Assembly (NCBI RefSeq): GCF_010499245.1
Contig: NZ_JAAGOW010000001.1
Coordinates: 2,418,001-2,482,000 of the forward strand
DNA from: Variovorax sp. WS11
GTDB taxonomy: Bacteria; Pseudomonadota; Gammaproteobacteria; Burkholderiales; Burkholderiaceae_C
DNA length: 64,000 nucleotides
Reading direction: 5' to 3'
Below, in pieces: positions 25,980-34,727 of this stretch (within the stretch, counting starts at the first letter, position 1; the number at the start of each line of letters is the position of its first letter). Made by a program: the position numbers and the translations under genes. The notes beneath the pieces are model-generated. The model did not search any database. It was not told the origin of the DNA and saw nothing but the letters and a program-made list of their open reading frames with translations.

Positions 25980-26786
25980 ATGAAGATCGGCAAGGCCACC
26001 GTGCCGCGCACGGCCATCTGCACCTCGGACGAACACACGATCGTGATCCGCGGGCGCGACCTCTCGAAGGAGCTGATCGGCAAGATCTCCTTCGTCGACC
26101 ATTTCTTCCTGCTGCTGACGGGGCAGATGCCGACGCCGGGGCAGACCGCGGTGCTGAACGCCACGCTCGTGGCGATCGCCGAGCACGGGCTGGTGCCCAG
26201 CGTGCAGGCCGCGCGCATGACCTTCGCCGCGGCGCCCGATGCGATGCAGGGCGCGGTCGCGGCGGGCATCCTGGGCTGCGGCTCGGTGGTGCTGGGCTCG
26301 TCGGAAACGGCGGGCCGCATGTACGTCGAGATCGACGAGAAGATGCAGGCCGGCATGGCGATGGACCAGGCGTCGCTCGCGGTGATGAAGGCCTGGCGCG
26401 CGGCGGGCCGCTCGGTTCCCGGCTACGGCCATCCGCTGCACAAGGAGCGCGACGCGCGCGTGGGTGCGCTGTTCGATGCGGCCAAGGCAGCCGGCACGAG
26501 CCTGCACTTCGTCGAGATCGCCGAAGCCTGCGAGCGGCAACTGCCCGAGCTGCTGGGCAAGTCGCTCAAGCTCAACGTGTCGGGCGCAATCCCCTCGGTG
26601 CTGCTGGGCGCGGGCTTCCCGGTCGAAGCGCTCAAGGGCATACCGATGCTGGCGCGCACCGCGGGGCTGATCGCGCACATGGTGGAAGAGATCCGCCAGC
26701 CGATCGGCTTCGCGCTGTCCTACCAGGCGACGCGCGAGATGGAATACGACGGCGACGTGCCGCCGGGCTTCGGGAAGCACGCATGA
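25980..26786 (+). CDS. Short citrate synthase-family protein (citryl-CoA lyase-like)
   Basis: 268 residues, far shorter than citrate synthase (about 400), matching the stand-alone citryl-CoA lyase-like group. The active-site helix block GRSVPGYGHPLHKERDARV (His151) is intact. Where the family has NVDGA, with the catalytic Asp, this protein reads KLNVSGAIPSVLLG, i.e. Ser201, so the usual acid/base residue is missing. AAGGA is well placed before the ATG. It is followed by a CoA-transferase with a 4-base overlap. I infer a carbon-carbon cleavage or condensation of a CoA-activated ring-cleavage product; the substitution could mean different chemistry. Confidence 0.8.
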   Translation: MKIGKATVPRTAICTSDEHTIVIRGRDLSKELIGKISFVDHFFLLLTGQMPTPGQTAVLNATLVAIAEHGLVPSVQAARMTFAAAPDAMQGAVAAGILGCGSVVLGSSETAGRMYVEIDEKMQAGMAMDQASLAVMKAWRAAGRSVPGYGHPLHKERDARVGALFDAAKAAGTSLHFVEIAEACERQLPELLGKSLKLNVSGAIPSVLLGAGFPVEALKGIPMLARTAGLIAHMVEEIRQPIGFALSYQATREMEYDGDVPPGFGKHA

Positions 26787-27919
26787 TCCCTGTGCTGCAA
26801 GGCCTCAAGGTCATCGAGCAGGGCACCTTCATCACGGGGCCGGCGGCCGGCATGCTGCTGGGCGACCTGGGGGCCGACGTGATCAAGGTGGAGCAGCCGG
26901 GCACGGGCGACCCCTTTCGCGCCTTCAAGAACGGGCTGTACAGCCCGCACTACCAGACCTACAACCGCAACAAGCGCAGCATCACGCTGGACACCAAGAG
27001 CAGCGAAGACCGCGAGGTGCTGGACGCGCTGATCGCCGATGCCGACGTGTACATCCAGAACTTCCGCCCCGGCGTGGCGGAGAAGCTGGGCGTGGGCGCG
27101 CAGCGGCTGCAGGCGCTGAACCCGAAGCTGATCTACGTGGCGATCAGCGGCTTCGGCTCGACGGGCCCTGCCGCGAACAGGCCGGCCTACGACACGGTGG
27201 CGCAGGCGGCGAGCGGCTTTCTCAACCTGCTGGTGAACCCCGAGAACCCACGCGTGGTGGGGCCGGCCATTGCCGATTCGCTGACCGGCTTCTACGCGGC
27301 CTACGGCGTGCTGGGCGCGCTGTACGAGCGCGGCCGCACGGGCGTCGGGCGCAAGGTCGAGGTGTCGATGCTGGAGGCGATGGCGCATTTCAACCTCGAT
27401 GCCTTCACGCACTTCTTCCAGGTGGACGAGGTGATGGGGCCGTACAGCCGGCCGAGCGTGTCGCAGTCGTACGTGCTGCGCTGCGCGGACGACAAGTGGA
27501 TCGCGCTGCACATGTCGTCGCCCGAGAAGTTCTGGCGCGGGCTGGCGGTGGCGATCGAGCAGCCCGACATCTTCGAGGACCCGCGCTTTGCCACGCGCGA
27601 TGCGCGCATCGAGAATCAGGAGGCGCTGATCGCGCTGCTGGGCACGCGCTTCGCCACGCAGACGCGCGACGAATGGTGCCGCCGCCTGCAGCGCGAGGAC
27701 GTGCCCAACGCGCCGATGTACGACACCAGCGAGGCGCTGGAAGACCCGCAGGCCAAGCACCTGCAGTTGATGACCTCGGCCGAGCATCCCGTGATGGGGC
27801 TCTTTCGCACGGTGCGCTCGCCGGTGAGCTTCGATGGCGAGCGCGCGCTGCAGGTGCGGCCGCCGCCGACGCTGGGCGAGCACAACGACGAGATCCGCGC
27901 GGCACTGAAGCGCAAGTAG
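26783..27919 (+). CDS. Type III CoA-transferase (CaiB/BaiF family)
   Basis: 378 residues. Start MIPVLQGLKVIEQGTFITGPAAG with the family's LGDLGADVIKVEQP block; NRNKRSITLD and NFRPGVAEKLG; the catalytic Asp165 in PAIADSLTGFYAAYG. It moves CoA between carboxylic acids in a ternary complex. The ATG overlaps the preceding stop by 4 bases. In this operon it most likely activates the organic acid formed by ring cleavage so that the citrate-synthase-family protein can split it (inference). Confidence 0.92.
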   Translation: MIPVLQGLKVIEQGTFITGPAAGMLLGDLGADVIKVEQPGTGDPFRAFKNGLYSPHYQTYNRNKRSITLDTKSSEDREVLDALIADADVYIQNFRPGVAEKLGVGAQRLQALNPKLIYVAISGFGSTGPAANRPAYDTVAQAASGFLNLLVNPENPRVVGPAIADSLTGFYAAYGVLGALYERGRTGVGRKVEVSMLEAMAHFNLDAFTHFFQVDEVMGPYSRPSVSQSYVLRCADDKWIALHMSSPEKFWRGLAVAIEQPDIFEDPRFATRDARIENQEALIALLGTRFATQTRDEWCRRLQREDVPNAPMYDTSEALEDPQAKHLQLMTSAEHPVMGLFRTVRSPVSFDGERALQVRPPPTLGEHNDEIRAALKRK

Positions 27920-27946
27920 ACAGACAAAGAAGACGGAGACAAGCGA

Positions 27947-28921
27947 ATGACTTTCAGGACAACGATGCGCACCCTGCTCGCCGCGGGCGTGCTGCTCGCG
28001 GGCGCGGTGGGGCAGGCCCAGGCGCAAGACAAAGGGGGCCCGATCAAGATGGTGGTGCCCTTCGGCGCCGGCACCACCACCGACACGGTGGCGCGCGTGG
28101 TGGGCGAGGCGCTGGGCAAGGCGCTGCAGCAGCCGGTGATCGTCGACAACCGCGCGGGCGCGGGCGGCTCGACCGGCAGCGACCTGGTCGCGAAGTCGGC
28201 GCCCGACGGCCGCACGCTGGTGATGGGCACGGTGGGCACGCACGCAATCAACGCCGCGCTCTTCAGCAAGCTGCCCTACGACCCGATGCGCGACTTCGCG
28301 CCGGTGGCTTTTGTCGGCTACACGCCGACGCTGCTGGTGGTGGCGGCGGATTCGCCGATCAAGTCGCTGAAGGACCTGGCGCAGGCCGCCGCGAAGCCGC
28401 AGGGCGTGACCTTCGCCTCGGCCGGCAACGGCACCTCGGGCCACCTGGCGGGCGAGCTGCTGGCGCAGCGGCTGGGCGGAAAGATGATTCATGTGCCCTT
28501 CAAGGAAGGCGCAATGGCGCTGACGGGCGTGATCGCATCGCAGGTGGACTTCATGTTCTATCACCCGGCCGCGGTGATGCCGCAGATCAAGGCGGGCAAG
28601 CTGCGCGCGCTGGGCGCGAGCGGCGCGGCGCGCAGCGCGGCGGCGAGCGATGTGCCGACGCTGATGGAGCAGGGCATCGCCGACTTCGACCTGGTCGCGT
28701 GGTTCATGTTGTACGCACCCGCCGCCACGCCGGCGGCCACGCTGGCGCAACTGCGCACGGCCGGCGCCACCGCGCTCGCGCAGCCCGAGGTGATGGCCAA
28801 GCTGCGCGAGCAGGGCATCGAGTCGCGGCCGATGCGCGCGGAGGAGATGCAGCCCTTCAACAAGATCGAGCTCGGGAAGTGGGCCGGGCTCGTGAAGCGC
28901 TCGGTGGCTCAAGTCGACTGA
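27947..28921 (+). CDS. Bug-family (TctC) substrate-binding protein
   Basis: 324 residues. A signal peptide ends AGAVGQAQA-QD (about 26); the Bug hallmark PIKMVVPFGAGTTTDTVARVV, then VIVDNRAGAGGSTGSDLVAK and FASAGNGTSGHLAGELLAQRL. Binds a carboxylated solute in the periplasm. It sits between the CoA-transferase and the Liv-type transporter genes. As usual for Bug proteins no dedicated TctAB is present. The presence of two receptors (this and the LivK-type one) in one operon suggests two related ligands or a sensory role. Confidence 0.92.
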   Translation: MTFRTTMRTLLAAGVLLAGAVGQAQAQDKGGPIKMVVPFGAGTTTDTVARVVGEALGKALQQPVIVDNRAGAGGSTGSDLVAKSAPDGRTLVMGTVGTHAINAALFSKLPYDPMRDFAPVAFVGYTPTLLVVAADSPIKSLKDLAQAAAKPQGVTFASAGNGTSGHLAGELLAQRLGGKMIHVPFKEGAMALTGVIASQVDFMFYHPAAVMPQIKAGKLRALGASGAARSAAASDVPTLMEQGIADFDLVAWFMLYAPAATPAATLAQLRTAGATALAQPEVMAKLREQGIESRPMRAEEMQPFNKIELGKWAGLVKRSVAQVD

Positions 28922-28977
28922 AAGGCTTTCGTTTTTTTGTTCGTTTCGCTCACAAGAATTTATAGGAGACAGGAACC

Positions 28978-30195
28978 ATGAAGACGCAGCAGAACCTTCG
29001 AGGCATCGGGCGGCGCGCCGCCGTGGGCGCCATCGCGCTGGCCGCGGCCGGCTTCGCGCTGGCACAGCAGCCGGCGGGCCAGCCGGTCCGCATCGGCAGC
29101 ACGCTGGCACTCACCGGGCCGCTCTCGGCGACGGCGCAGATCCACAAGCTGGTGGGCGAGATCTACGTCGAGCAGCTCAACCAGCGCGGCGGCCTGCTGG
29201 GCCGGCCGGTGGAGTGGGTGGTGAAGGACGACCAGTCCAAGCCCGACCTGGCGCGCACGCTGTACGAGCAGCTGGTGACCGCGGACAAGGTCGACCTGCT
29301 GATGGGGCCCTACGCGACCGGCGCGATCCTCTCGGCCATGGGCGTGGCGCAGCGCTACAACAAGGTGCTGGTGCACCACACGCTGGGCATTCCCTCGCTG
29401 GCCAAGTACGACATGCAGTTCCCGGCCTGGTCGATCGGCTCGGACCCGGCGACCACGGTACCCAACACGCTCTTCGATGCGCTTGCGGCCTCGCCCAAGC
29501 CGCCGAAGACGGTGGCGGTGGTGACGAGCAAGTTCCCCTCGATCCAGTTCATGAGCGCGGGTGCGCGCGAGGTGATCAAGAAGCGCGGGCTGACCGAGGT
29601 GCTGTTCCTCGAATGGGACTTCGGCAACCGCGACTTCGGGCCGATCGCCAATCGCGTGAAGGATGCCAAGCCGGACTTCGTGTGGGTCGGCGCAATCGGG
29701 CTGGAGGGCAACCTGCTGCTCGACGCGATGAAGAAGATCGACTACTCGCCGCCGCAGCACTTCTACCTGTACCCGGCGCCGGGGCCGCTGCTCGCGTCGC
29801 CGGATGCGAAGAACGCGCTCTCGGCCACCATCTTCGAGGCGCAGCCGCCCTTTATCGCCAACAAGGGCGCGGCGGAGTTCGTCAAGCTCTACAGCGAGCG
29901 TGCCGCCAAGGCCGGCTTCCCCGACACCTCGGTCGAGACGCAGGCCGCGGCTTCGTACACCGCGTGGCAGATCCTGGAAGCGGGCGTGGTCGCCACCAAG
30001 AGCCTGGACGACAAGGCCATCGGCACCTGGCTCAAGGCCAACAAGGTCGACACGCTGCAGGGCAAGCTGCGCTTCGACGGCACGGGCAACTTCGGCGACG
30101 ACCTGATGCGCATCAAGCAGATTCAGGGGGGCAAGTGGGTGGTGGTGTGGCCGAAGGAAGTGACCTCCGGCGGCGCCAAGATGATCGTGCCCTGA
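28978..30195 (+). CDS. LivK-type ABC transporter substrate-binding protein
   Basis: 405 residues. Signal peptide (GRRAAVGAIALAAAGFALA) cleaved at about residue 30; mature start VRIGSTLALTGPLSATAQ and the LLGRPVEWVVKDDQSKPDLA block define the periplasmic-binding-protein type I family 6 used for branched-chain amino acids and, often in Comamonadaceae, for aromatic acids. The gene overlaps nothing but is directly followed (1 base) by livH. It should deliver its ligand to the LivH/LivM-LivG/LivF complex encoded next. Confidence 0.92.
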   Translation: MKTQQNLRGIGRRAAVGAIALAAAGFALAQQPAGQPVRIGSTLALTGPLSATAQIHKLVGEIYVEQLNQRGGLLGRPVEWVVKDDQSKPDLARTLYEQLVTADKVDLLMGPYATGAILSAMGVAQRYNKVLVHHTLGIPSLAKYDMQFPAWSIGSDPATTVPNTLFDALAASPKPPKTVAVVTSKFPSIQFMSAGAREVIKKRGLTEVLFLEWDFGNRDFGPIANRVKDAKPDFVWVGAIGLEGNLLLDAMKKIDYSPPQHFYLYPAPGPLLASPDAKNALSATIFEAQPPFIANKGAAEFVKLYSERAAKAGFPDTSVETQAAASYTAWQILEAGVVATKSLDDKAIGTWLKANKVDTLQGKLRFDGTGNFGDDLMRIKQIQGGKWVVVWPKEVTSGGAKMIVP

Positions 30196-30196
30196 C

Positions 30197-31063
30197 ATGA
30201 GCGGTTTCACGCTGCCCAGCATCTCGCTGCTGTCCCAGTCCATTCTCTCCGGCATCTTCGTCGGTGCGCTCTACGGATTGATGGGGCTGGGGCTCAGCCT
30301 CAGCTGGGGACTGCTGCGCCTGATCAACCTGGCGCATTTCGCGTTCGCCTTCCTGGCGGCCTACCTCTGCTACCAGATGGCGTCGATGGGCATGGACCCG
30401 CTGCTGACGCTCTTCGTCATCGTGCCGCTGTTCTTCGCGCTCGGCGCGGGGCTGCACTGGGTGATGGCGCGCTTTGCGGTGACGCCCTTCAACTCGCTGC
30501 TGCTGACCTTCGGGCTGACGGGCATCGCGGAGAGCGTGATCCAGTCGATCTGGACGGCGGACTTTCGCAAGCTCGAGTCGCACTACGGAGAGCAGAAGTT
30601 CAAGCTCGCGGGACTGTACATCCCGGTGCCCGAGCTGATCACGCTGGTGATCGCGGTGGCGCTCGCCTTCGCGGTGTGGGGCGTGCTGCGCTACACCGAC
30701 CTGGGCCGCGCCCTGCGCGCTGCCGCGCAGGACGGGCCGGTGGCCTCGGCCTTCGGCGTCAACGAGAAGGCGCTGGGCCTGCTGCTGGCCGGTACCTGCG
30801 CGGCGCTCGCGAGCATCGCGGGCGTGTGCCTGGCGCTGAGCTTCACGCTCACGCCTTCGCAGATGTACGCCTGGATCGGCGTGGTGTTCGCGGCGGTGAT
30901 GCTGGGCGGGCTGGGCAGTGCGCTCGGACCGCTGGTGGCAGGGGTGCTGATCGGCGTGAGCGAGGCGGTGACGATGGCGGTGACGGCGCCTTCGTGGGCG
31001 CCGATCGTGTCGTTCACGCTGTTGATCCTGATTCTTCTGTTCAGGCCGGGAAAGAGTGCTTAG
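30197..31063 (+). CDS. livH: Branched-chain-type ABC permease (LivH-like)
   Basis: 288 residues with about eight hydrophobic helices; starts ILSGIFVGALYGLMGLGLSLSWGLLRLINLAHFAF, the LivH signature, and has the EAA-like loop in GLGSALGPLVAGVLIGVSEAV. One of two membrane subunits of the importer encoded here. It begins 1 base after the binding-protein stop and ends exactly before the LivM-LivG fusion, so translation is coupled. Ligand probably the aromatic acid processed by the upstream enzymes rather than leucine (inference). Confidence 0.92.
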   Translation: MSGFTLPSISLLSQSILSGIFVGALYGLMGLGLSLSWGLLRLINLAHFAFAFLAAYLCYQMASMGMDPLLTLFVIVPLFFALGAGLHWVMARFAVTPFNSLLLTFGLTGIAESVIQSIWTADFRKLESHYGEQKFKLAGLYIPVPELITLVIAVALAFAVWGVLRYTDLGRALRAAAQDGPVASAFGVNEKALGLLLAGTCAALASIAGVCLALSFTLTPSQMYAWIGVVFAAVMLGGLGSALGPLVAGVLIGVSEAVTMAVTAPSWAPIVSFTLLILILLFRPGKSA

Positions 31064-32911
31064 ATGAAGCCGCAAAGCATCGGACTTGGTTCCCTCTCCC
31101 TCTGGGAGAGGGCAAGAGAGGGAGCGGGGGCAACGAACGCGATCGCATCGCGCCCAACGGGGAAGAGGCTGACCCCGCTCCTCATCCTCTTCGCAGGCAT
31201 CGCGCTCGCCTTCGTGCCCCAGCTCGGCCTGCCGGCCTTCTACGACTCCCTGCTCTACCTGATGCTGCACTGGGTGGTGCTCGCCACCTCGTGGAACATC
31301 CTCTCGGGCTATTCGGGGTATTTCTCCTTCGGCCACGGCGCCTTCTTCGGCGCCGGCATCTACACCAGCGCCAACCTGATGGCGCGCTACGACTGGCCCT
31401 TCCTCTGGACGTTGCCCGCCGCAGCGCTGGTGGCGATGGTGCTGGGCGTGGCGCTGGGCGCGATCGTGTTCCGCGTGAAGGGCGTGCGCGGCGAGCTGTT
31501 CGCGCTGCTGACGCTGGCGATCACCTTCGTGATCGGCACCATCGTCGTCAACACGCCGCTCGATGGCGGCAACGGCGTCTCGCTGGCGGCGGTGACGGTG
31601 CCGAAGGTCGGGCCCACGGCCTCGTCGACCTTCTACCTGCTGGCGCTGGCCGCGGCGGTGGTCACGCTGCTGATCGCCTGGGGCATCCAGGTGTCGAAGT
31701 TCGGCGCCGGGCTGTTCGCGATCCACGACGACGAGGAAGCGGCCGAGGTGCTGGGCGTGCCCACCTACCGCTACAAGCTGATGGCGCTGGCCGTGTCGTG
31801 CGGGCTGGCGGGGGTGGCGGGCGGCATCCACGCGCTGTTCCTGTCGTACGTGACGGCGGGCGAGGTGTTCACCATCACGGTGCCGCTGACGGTGGTGCTG
31901 ATGAGCGTGCTCGGCGGCACGCGCCACTGGGCCGGGCCGGCGATCGGCGCGGTGGCGATCACGGGGTTGCTCTACAGCTTTACCGCGGCGGACCATGCCG
32001 TGGCGGGCAAGGCGCTGATCGGGGTGATCCTGATCGCGGCAATTCTCTTCATGCCCGACGGCATCCTGGAACGCGTGCGGCGGCTGTGGCGGCGTGCGCC
32101 GGGTGCAGGAACAGTGGTGGCGCCTGCGCCCGCGGCGGCGGTCCTCGCCCCGCCGGCCGTGGCGAGCGCGGCCCCGCAAGGCGAGGTGCTGCTGCGCGTG
32201 AAGGGGCTGAGCAAGTCCTTCAAGGGCGTGCGTGCGCTGTCGGGTGTGGACGTGGAGGTGCGGCGCGGCGAGATCCTGGGACTCTTGGGCCCCAACGGCT
32301 CGGGCAAGTCCACCTTTATCAATGTCGTCAGCGGCCACTACACCCCAACCGCCGGGCACATCGAGTTCGAGGGCCGCAGCCTCAACGGCCTGCCGGCCCA
32401 CCGCATCGCGGGCAGCGGCATCGCGCGCACCTACCAGATCCCGCGGCCCTTCGGGCATTTGAGCGTGCTGCAGAACGTGGCCATCGCCACGATGTTCGGC
32501 GGCGCCGTGCGCGACCCCTCGGACGCGCAGCGGCAGGCGATGCGCTGGTTGGAATTCACCGGCCTGGAGGCCAAGCGCGACGCGCGGCCCGAAGACCTGA
32601 ACCTGCACCAGCGCAAATTCCTGGAGCTGGCGCGCGCGCTGGCCTCGCGCCCGCGGCTGGTGCTGCTGGACGAGGTGCTGTGCGGGCTGACGCCCGGCGA
32701 GATCGACGATGCGGTGGCGCTGATCCGGCGCATCCGTGAGCAAGGCTCCACCATCGTCTTCGTCGAGCACGTGATGCGCGCGGTGATGGCACTGACCGAC
32801 CGCATCGTGGTCTTCAACCACGGCGAGCTGCTGGCCGAGGGCGCGGCGCGCGACGTGATGCAGCGGCCCGAGGTGATGAGCGCCTATCTCGGAAAGGCCG
32901 CCCATGCTTGA
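31064..32911 (+). CDS. LivM-LivG fusion: permease plus ATP-binding protein
   Basis: 615 residues. About 40-335 is a LivM permease (WNILSGYSGYFSFGHGAFFGAGIY). A Pro/Ala-rich linker (about 345-372) leads to a complete LivG-type ATPase with Walker A LGPNGSGKST (about 407). The signature region reads LNLHQRKFLELARAL instead of the usual LSGGQ/LSYGQ form, and Walker B is LVLLDEVLCGLTP, i.e. DEV for DEP. Residues about 10-22 are encoded by a palindromic repeat (31092-31112), so the true N-terminus may be downstream. It overlaps livF by 8 bases. Fusions of this kind are known in betaproteobacteria. Confidence 0.9.
   Translation: MKPQSIGLGSLSLWERAREGAGATNAIASRPTGKRLTPLLILFAGIALAFVPQLGLPAFYDSLLYLMLHWVVLATSWNILSGYSGYFSFGHGAFFGAGIYTSANLMARYDWPFLWTLPAAALVAMVLGVALGAIVFRVKGVRGELFALLTLAITFVIGTIVVNTPLDGGNGVSLAAVTVPKVGPTASSTFYLLALAAAVVTLLIAWGIQVSKFGAGLFAIHDDEEAAEVLGVPTYRYKLMALAVSCGLAGVAGGIHALFLSYVTAGEVFTITVPLTVVLMSVLGGTRHWAGPAIGAVAITGLLYSFTAADHAVAGKALIGVILIAAILFMPDGILERVRRLWRRAPGAGTVVAPAPAAAVLAPPAVASAAPQGEVLLRVKGLSKSFKGVRALSGVDVEVRRGEILGLLGPNGSGKSTFINVVSGHYTPTAGHIEFEGRSLNGLPAHRIAGSGIARTYQIPRPFGHLSVLQNVAIATMFGGAVRDPSDAQRQAMRWLEFTGLEAKRDARPEDLNLHQRKFLELARALASRPRLVLLDEVLCGLTPGEIDDAVALIRRIREQGSTIVFVEHVMRAVMALTDRIVVFNHGELLAEGAARDVMQRPEVMSAYLGKAAHA
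31092..31112. repeat. Palindromic repeat element at the LivM-LivG N-terminus
   Basis: CCCTCTCCC at 31092-31100, a 3-base loop, and GGGAGAGGG at 31104-31112: a perfect 9-bp hairpin, followed by another GAGAGGGAG. The CCCTCTCCCTCTGGGAGAGGG type is familiar as a dispersed intergenic repeat of proteobacteria. Here it lies in the joint between livH and livM and is read as SLSLWERAREG in the fusion protein. Confidence 0.7.
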
Positions 32912-33608
32912 AGTGCGTGACCTGCAGGTGGCCTACGGCGCGGCGAATGCGCTGTGGGGCGTGTCGCTGGAGCTGCGGCGCGGCGAGCTGCTGTGCGTGG
33001 TCGGGCCCAACGGGGCCGGCAAGACCACGCTGATCGCCACGCTGGCCGGCATGCTGCGCGCGCGCAGCGGGCGCATTGTGTTCGACGGGAAGGACATCAC
33101 GCGGCTGGCGGCGCATCGCTTCTGCGAGGCCGGCATCGCGCTGGTGCCGGAGGGGCGGCGGCTCTTCACCGGCATGACGGTGCAGGAGAACCTGGAGCTC
33201 GGCAGCCTGCTGCCGCAGGCCAAGGCGCACCGGCAACAGACGATGGCGCAAGTGCTCGAGCTGTTTCCGGCGCTGAAGGAGAAGCTCGCGAGCCCGGCCG
33301 GCGAGCTCTCGGGCGGGCAGCAGCAGATGGTGGCGATCGCCCGCGCGCTGATGGCGCGGCCGCGCCTGCTGCTGCTGGACGAGCCATCGCTGGGCCTCTC
33401 GCCGCGCATCGTGGGCGACATGTTCGCGGCCATCCGGCGCATCAATGCCGACGGCGTGTCGGTGCTGCTGGTGGAGCAGAACGTCGCGATGGCGATGGAA
33501 GTGTCGCAGCGCGCCTATGTGCTGGAGGAGGGCCGCATGGTGGCCGAAGGCCTGCCGCAGGAGCTGCTGGCGCGGCCGGAGATCCAGCGCGTGTACCTCG
33601 GCGTCTGA
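32904..33608 (+). CDS. livF: Branched-chain-type ABC ATP-binding protein (LivF-like)
   Basis: 234 residues. Walker A VVGPNGAGKTTLIA (about 34), signature AGELSGGQQQMVAIARALM (about 133), Walker B LLLLDEPSLGLSP and the H-loop region; the opening LEVRDLQVAYGAANALWGV is typical of LivF. It overlaps the end of the LivM-LivG gene by 8 bases and precedes the methyltransferase by 19 bases. It completes the importer: LivK-type receptor, LivH, LivM-LivG, LivF. Confidence 0.93.
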   Translation: MLEVRDLQVAYGAANALWGVSLELRRGELLCVVGPNGAGKTTLIATLAGMLRARSGRIVFDGKDITRLAAHRFCEAGIALVPEGRRLFTGMTVQENLELGSLLPQAKAHRQQTMAQVLELFPALKEKLASPAGELSGGQQQMVAIARALMARPRLLLLDEPSLGLSPRIVGDMFAAIRRINADGVSVLLVEQNVAMAMEVSQRAYVLEEGRMVAEGLPQELLARPEIQRVYLGV

Positions 33609-33627
33609 GTTTTATATGGAGAAGCCC

Positions 33628-34653
33628 ATGTTGTTCCCCACCACCATCGTCGGTAGCTTTCCGCAGCCCGAGTGGCTGATCGACCGCGCCAAGCTGGCGG
33701 GCCGCTTCCCGCCGCGGGTGCGGGCGCGCGAGCTGTGGCGCATTCCGCCGCAGTACCTGGAAGAGGCGCAGAACGACGCGACGCTGATGGCGATCCGCGC
33801 GCAGGAAGAGGCCGGACTGGACATCGTGAGCGACGGCGAGATCCGGCGCGAGAGCTATTCGAACCGCTTCGCGACCGCGCTCGACGGCGTGGACCTGGAC
33901 AACCCCGGAACGGCGCTGGACCGCTCGGGGCATCCGAACCCGGTGCCGCGCATCGTCGGGCGCATCCGGCGGCGGCATCCGGTGGAAGTGGAGGACCTGA
34001 AGTTCCTGCGCGCGCATACCGAGCGGCAGGTGAAGATCACCGTGCCCGGCCCCTTCACCATGCTGCAGCAGGCGCAGAACGATTTCTACAAGACCGAGGA
34101 AGAGGCGGCGATGGACTATGCCGAGGCGGTGAACGCGGAGATCCGCGACCTGTTCGCCGCCGGCGCCGACGTGGTGCAGATCGACGAGCCCTACATGCAG
34201 GCGCGGCCCGAGAAGGCACGGCAGTACGGGCTGGCGGCGCTGAACCGTGCGCTCGAAGGCATCACGGGCACGACGGCGGTGCACATCTGCTTCGGCTACG
34301 CGGCGATCATCCACGAGCGGCCGAGCGGGTATTCCTTTCTGCCCGAGCTGGCGCAGTGCAGCTGCCGGCAGGTGTCGGTGGAGACGGCGCAGTCGCACCT
34401 GGACTGCTCGGCACTGGCCGCGCTGGACGGCAAGCGGGTGATGGTGGGCTGCATCGACCTGTCGACGCCGGAGGTGGAGTCGGTCGGGACCATCGTCGAG
34501 CGCATCCGGCGTGCGCTGCCCTATGTGAAGGCAGAGAACGTGATCCTGGCGCCGGACTGCGGCATGAAGTATTTGCCGCGGGAGGCGGCGATCGGCAAGC
34601 TGCGGGCGATGGTCGCGGCGGCGCGCGTGCTGCGCGAGGAGCACGCGACGTAG
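33628..34653 (+). CDS. Cobalamin-independent methionine synthase-like (MetE C-terminal) zinc methyltransferase
   Basis: 341 residues, equal to the C-terminal catalytic half of MetE alone. FPTTIVGSFPQP opens it; the zinc ligands are His218 and Cys220 in AVHICFGY and Cys311 in APDCGMKY, with the acidic DEPYMQARPE block between. Such short proteins transfer a methyl group to a thiol such as homocysteine from donors other than methyl-folate, or act on other substrates. A GGAG sits 6 bases before this ATG; an ATG 12 bases upstream lies within the ribosome site. As last gene of a ring-cleavage operon it may take the methyl group from a methoxylated substrate (inference). Confidence 0.85.
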   Translation: MLFPTTIVGSFPQPEWLIDRAKLAGRFPPRVRARELWRIPPQYLEEAQNDATLMAIRAQEEAGLDIVSDGEIRRESYSNRFATALDGVDLDNPGTALDRSGHPNPVPRIVGRIRRRHPVEVEDLKFLRAHTERQVKITVPGPFTMLQQAQNDFYKTEEEAAMDYAEAVNAEIRDLFAAGADVVQIDEPYMQARPEKARQYGLAALNRALEGITGTTAVHICFGYAAIIHERPSGYSFLPELAQCSCRQVSVETAQSHLDCSALAALDGKRVMVGCIDLSTPEVESVGTIVERIRRALPYVKAENVILAPDCGMKYLPREAAIGKLRAMVAAARVLREEHAT

Positions 34654-34727
34654 CCGCTCGCGCGCAGGCAGCTCGGACGCGCAAGCCTCTCCGGATGCGC
34701 CCTGGCAGGCACCGCTGCGGCTGACGC

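Noticed and set aside
28920..28938. GAAAGGCTTTC followed by seven T, terminator-like
   Set aside because: The stem is too short for an intrinsic terminator and it sits inside a co-directional operon.
26720..29110. Open frame of nearly 800 codons on the minus strand
   Set aside because: Antisense of CoA-transferase and Bug genes; composition not protein-like.
30113..32905. Open frame of over 900 codons on the minus strand opposite the Liv genes
   Set aside because: His/Gln/Arg-rich, antisense to clear transporter genes.
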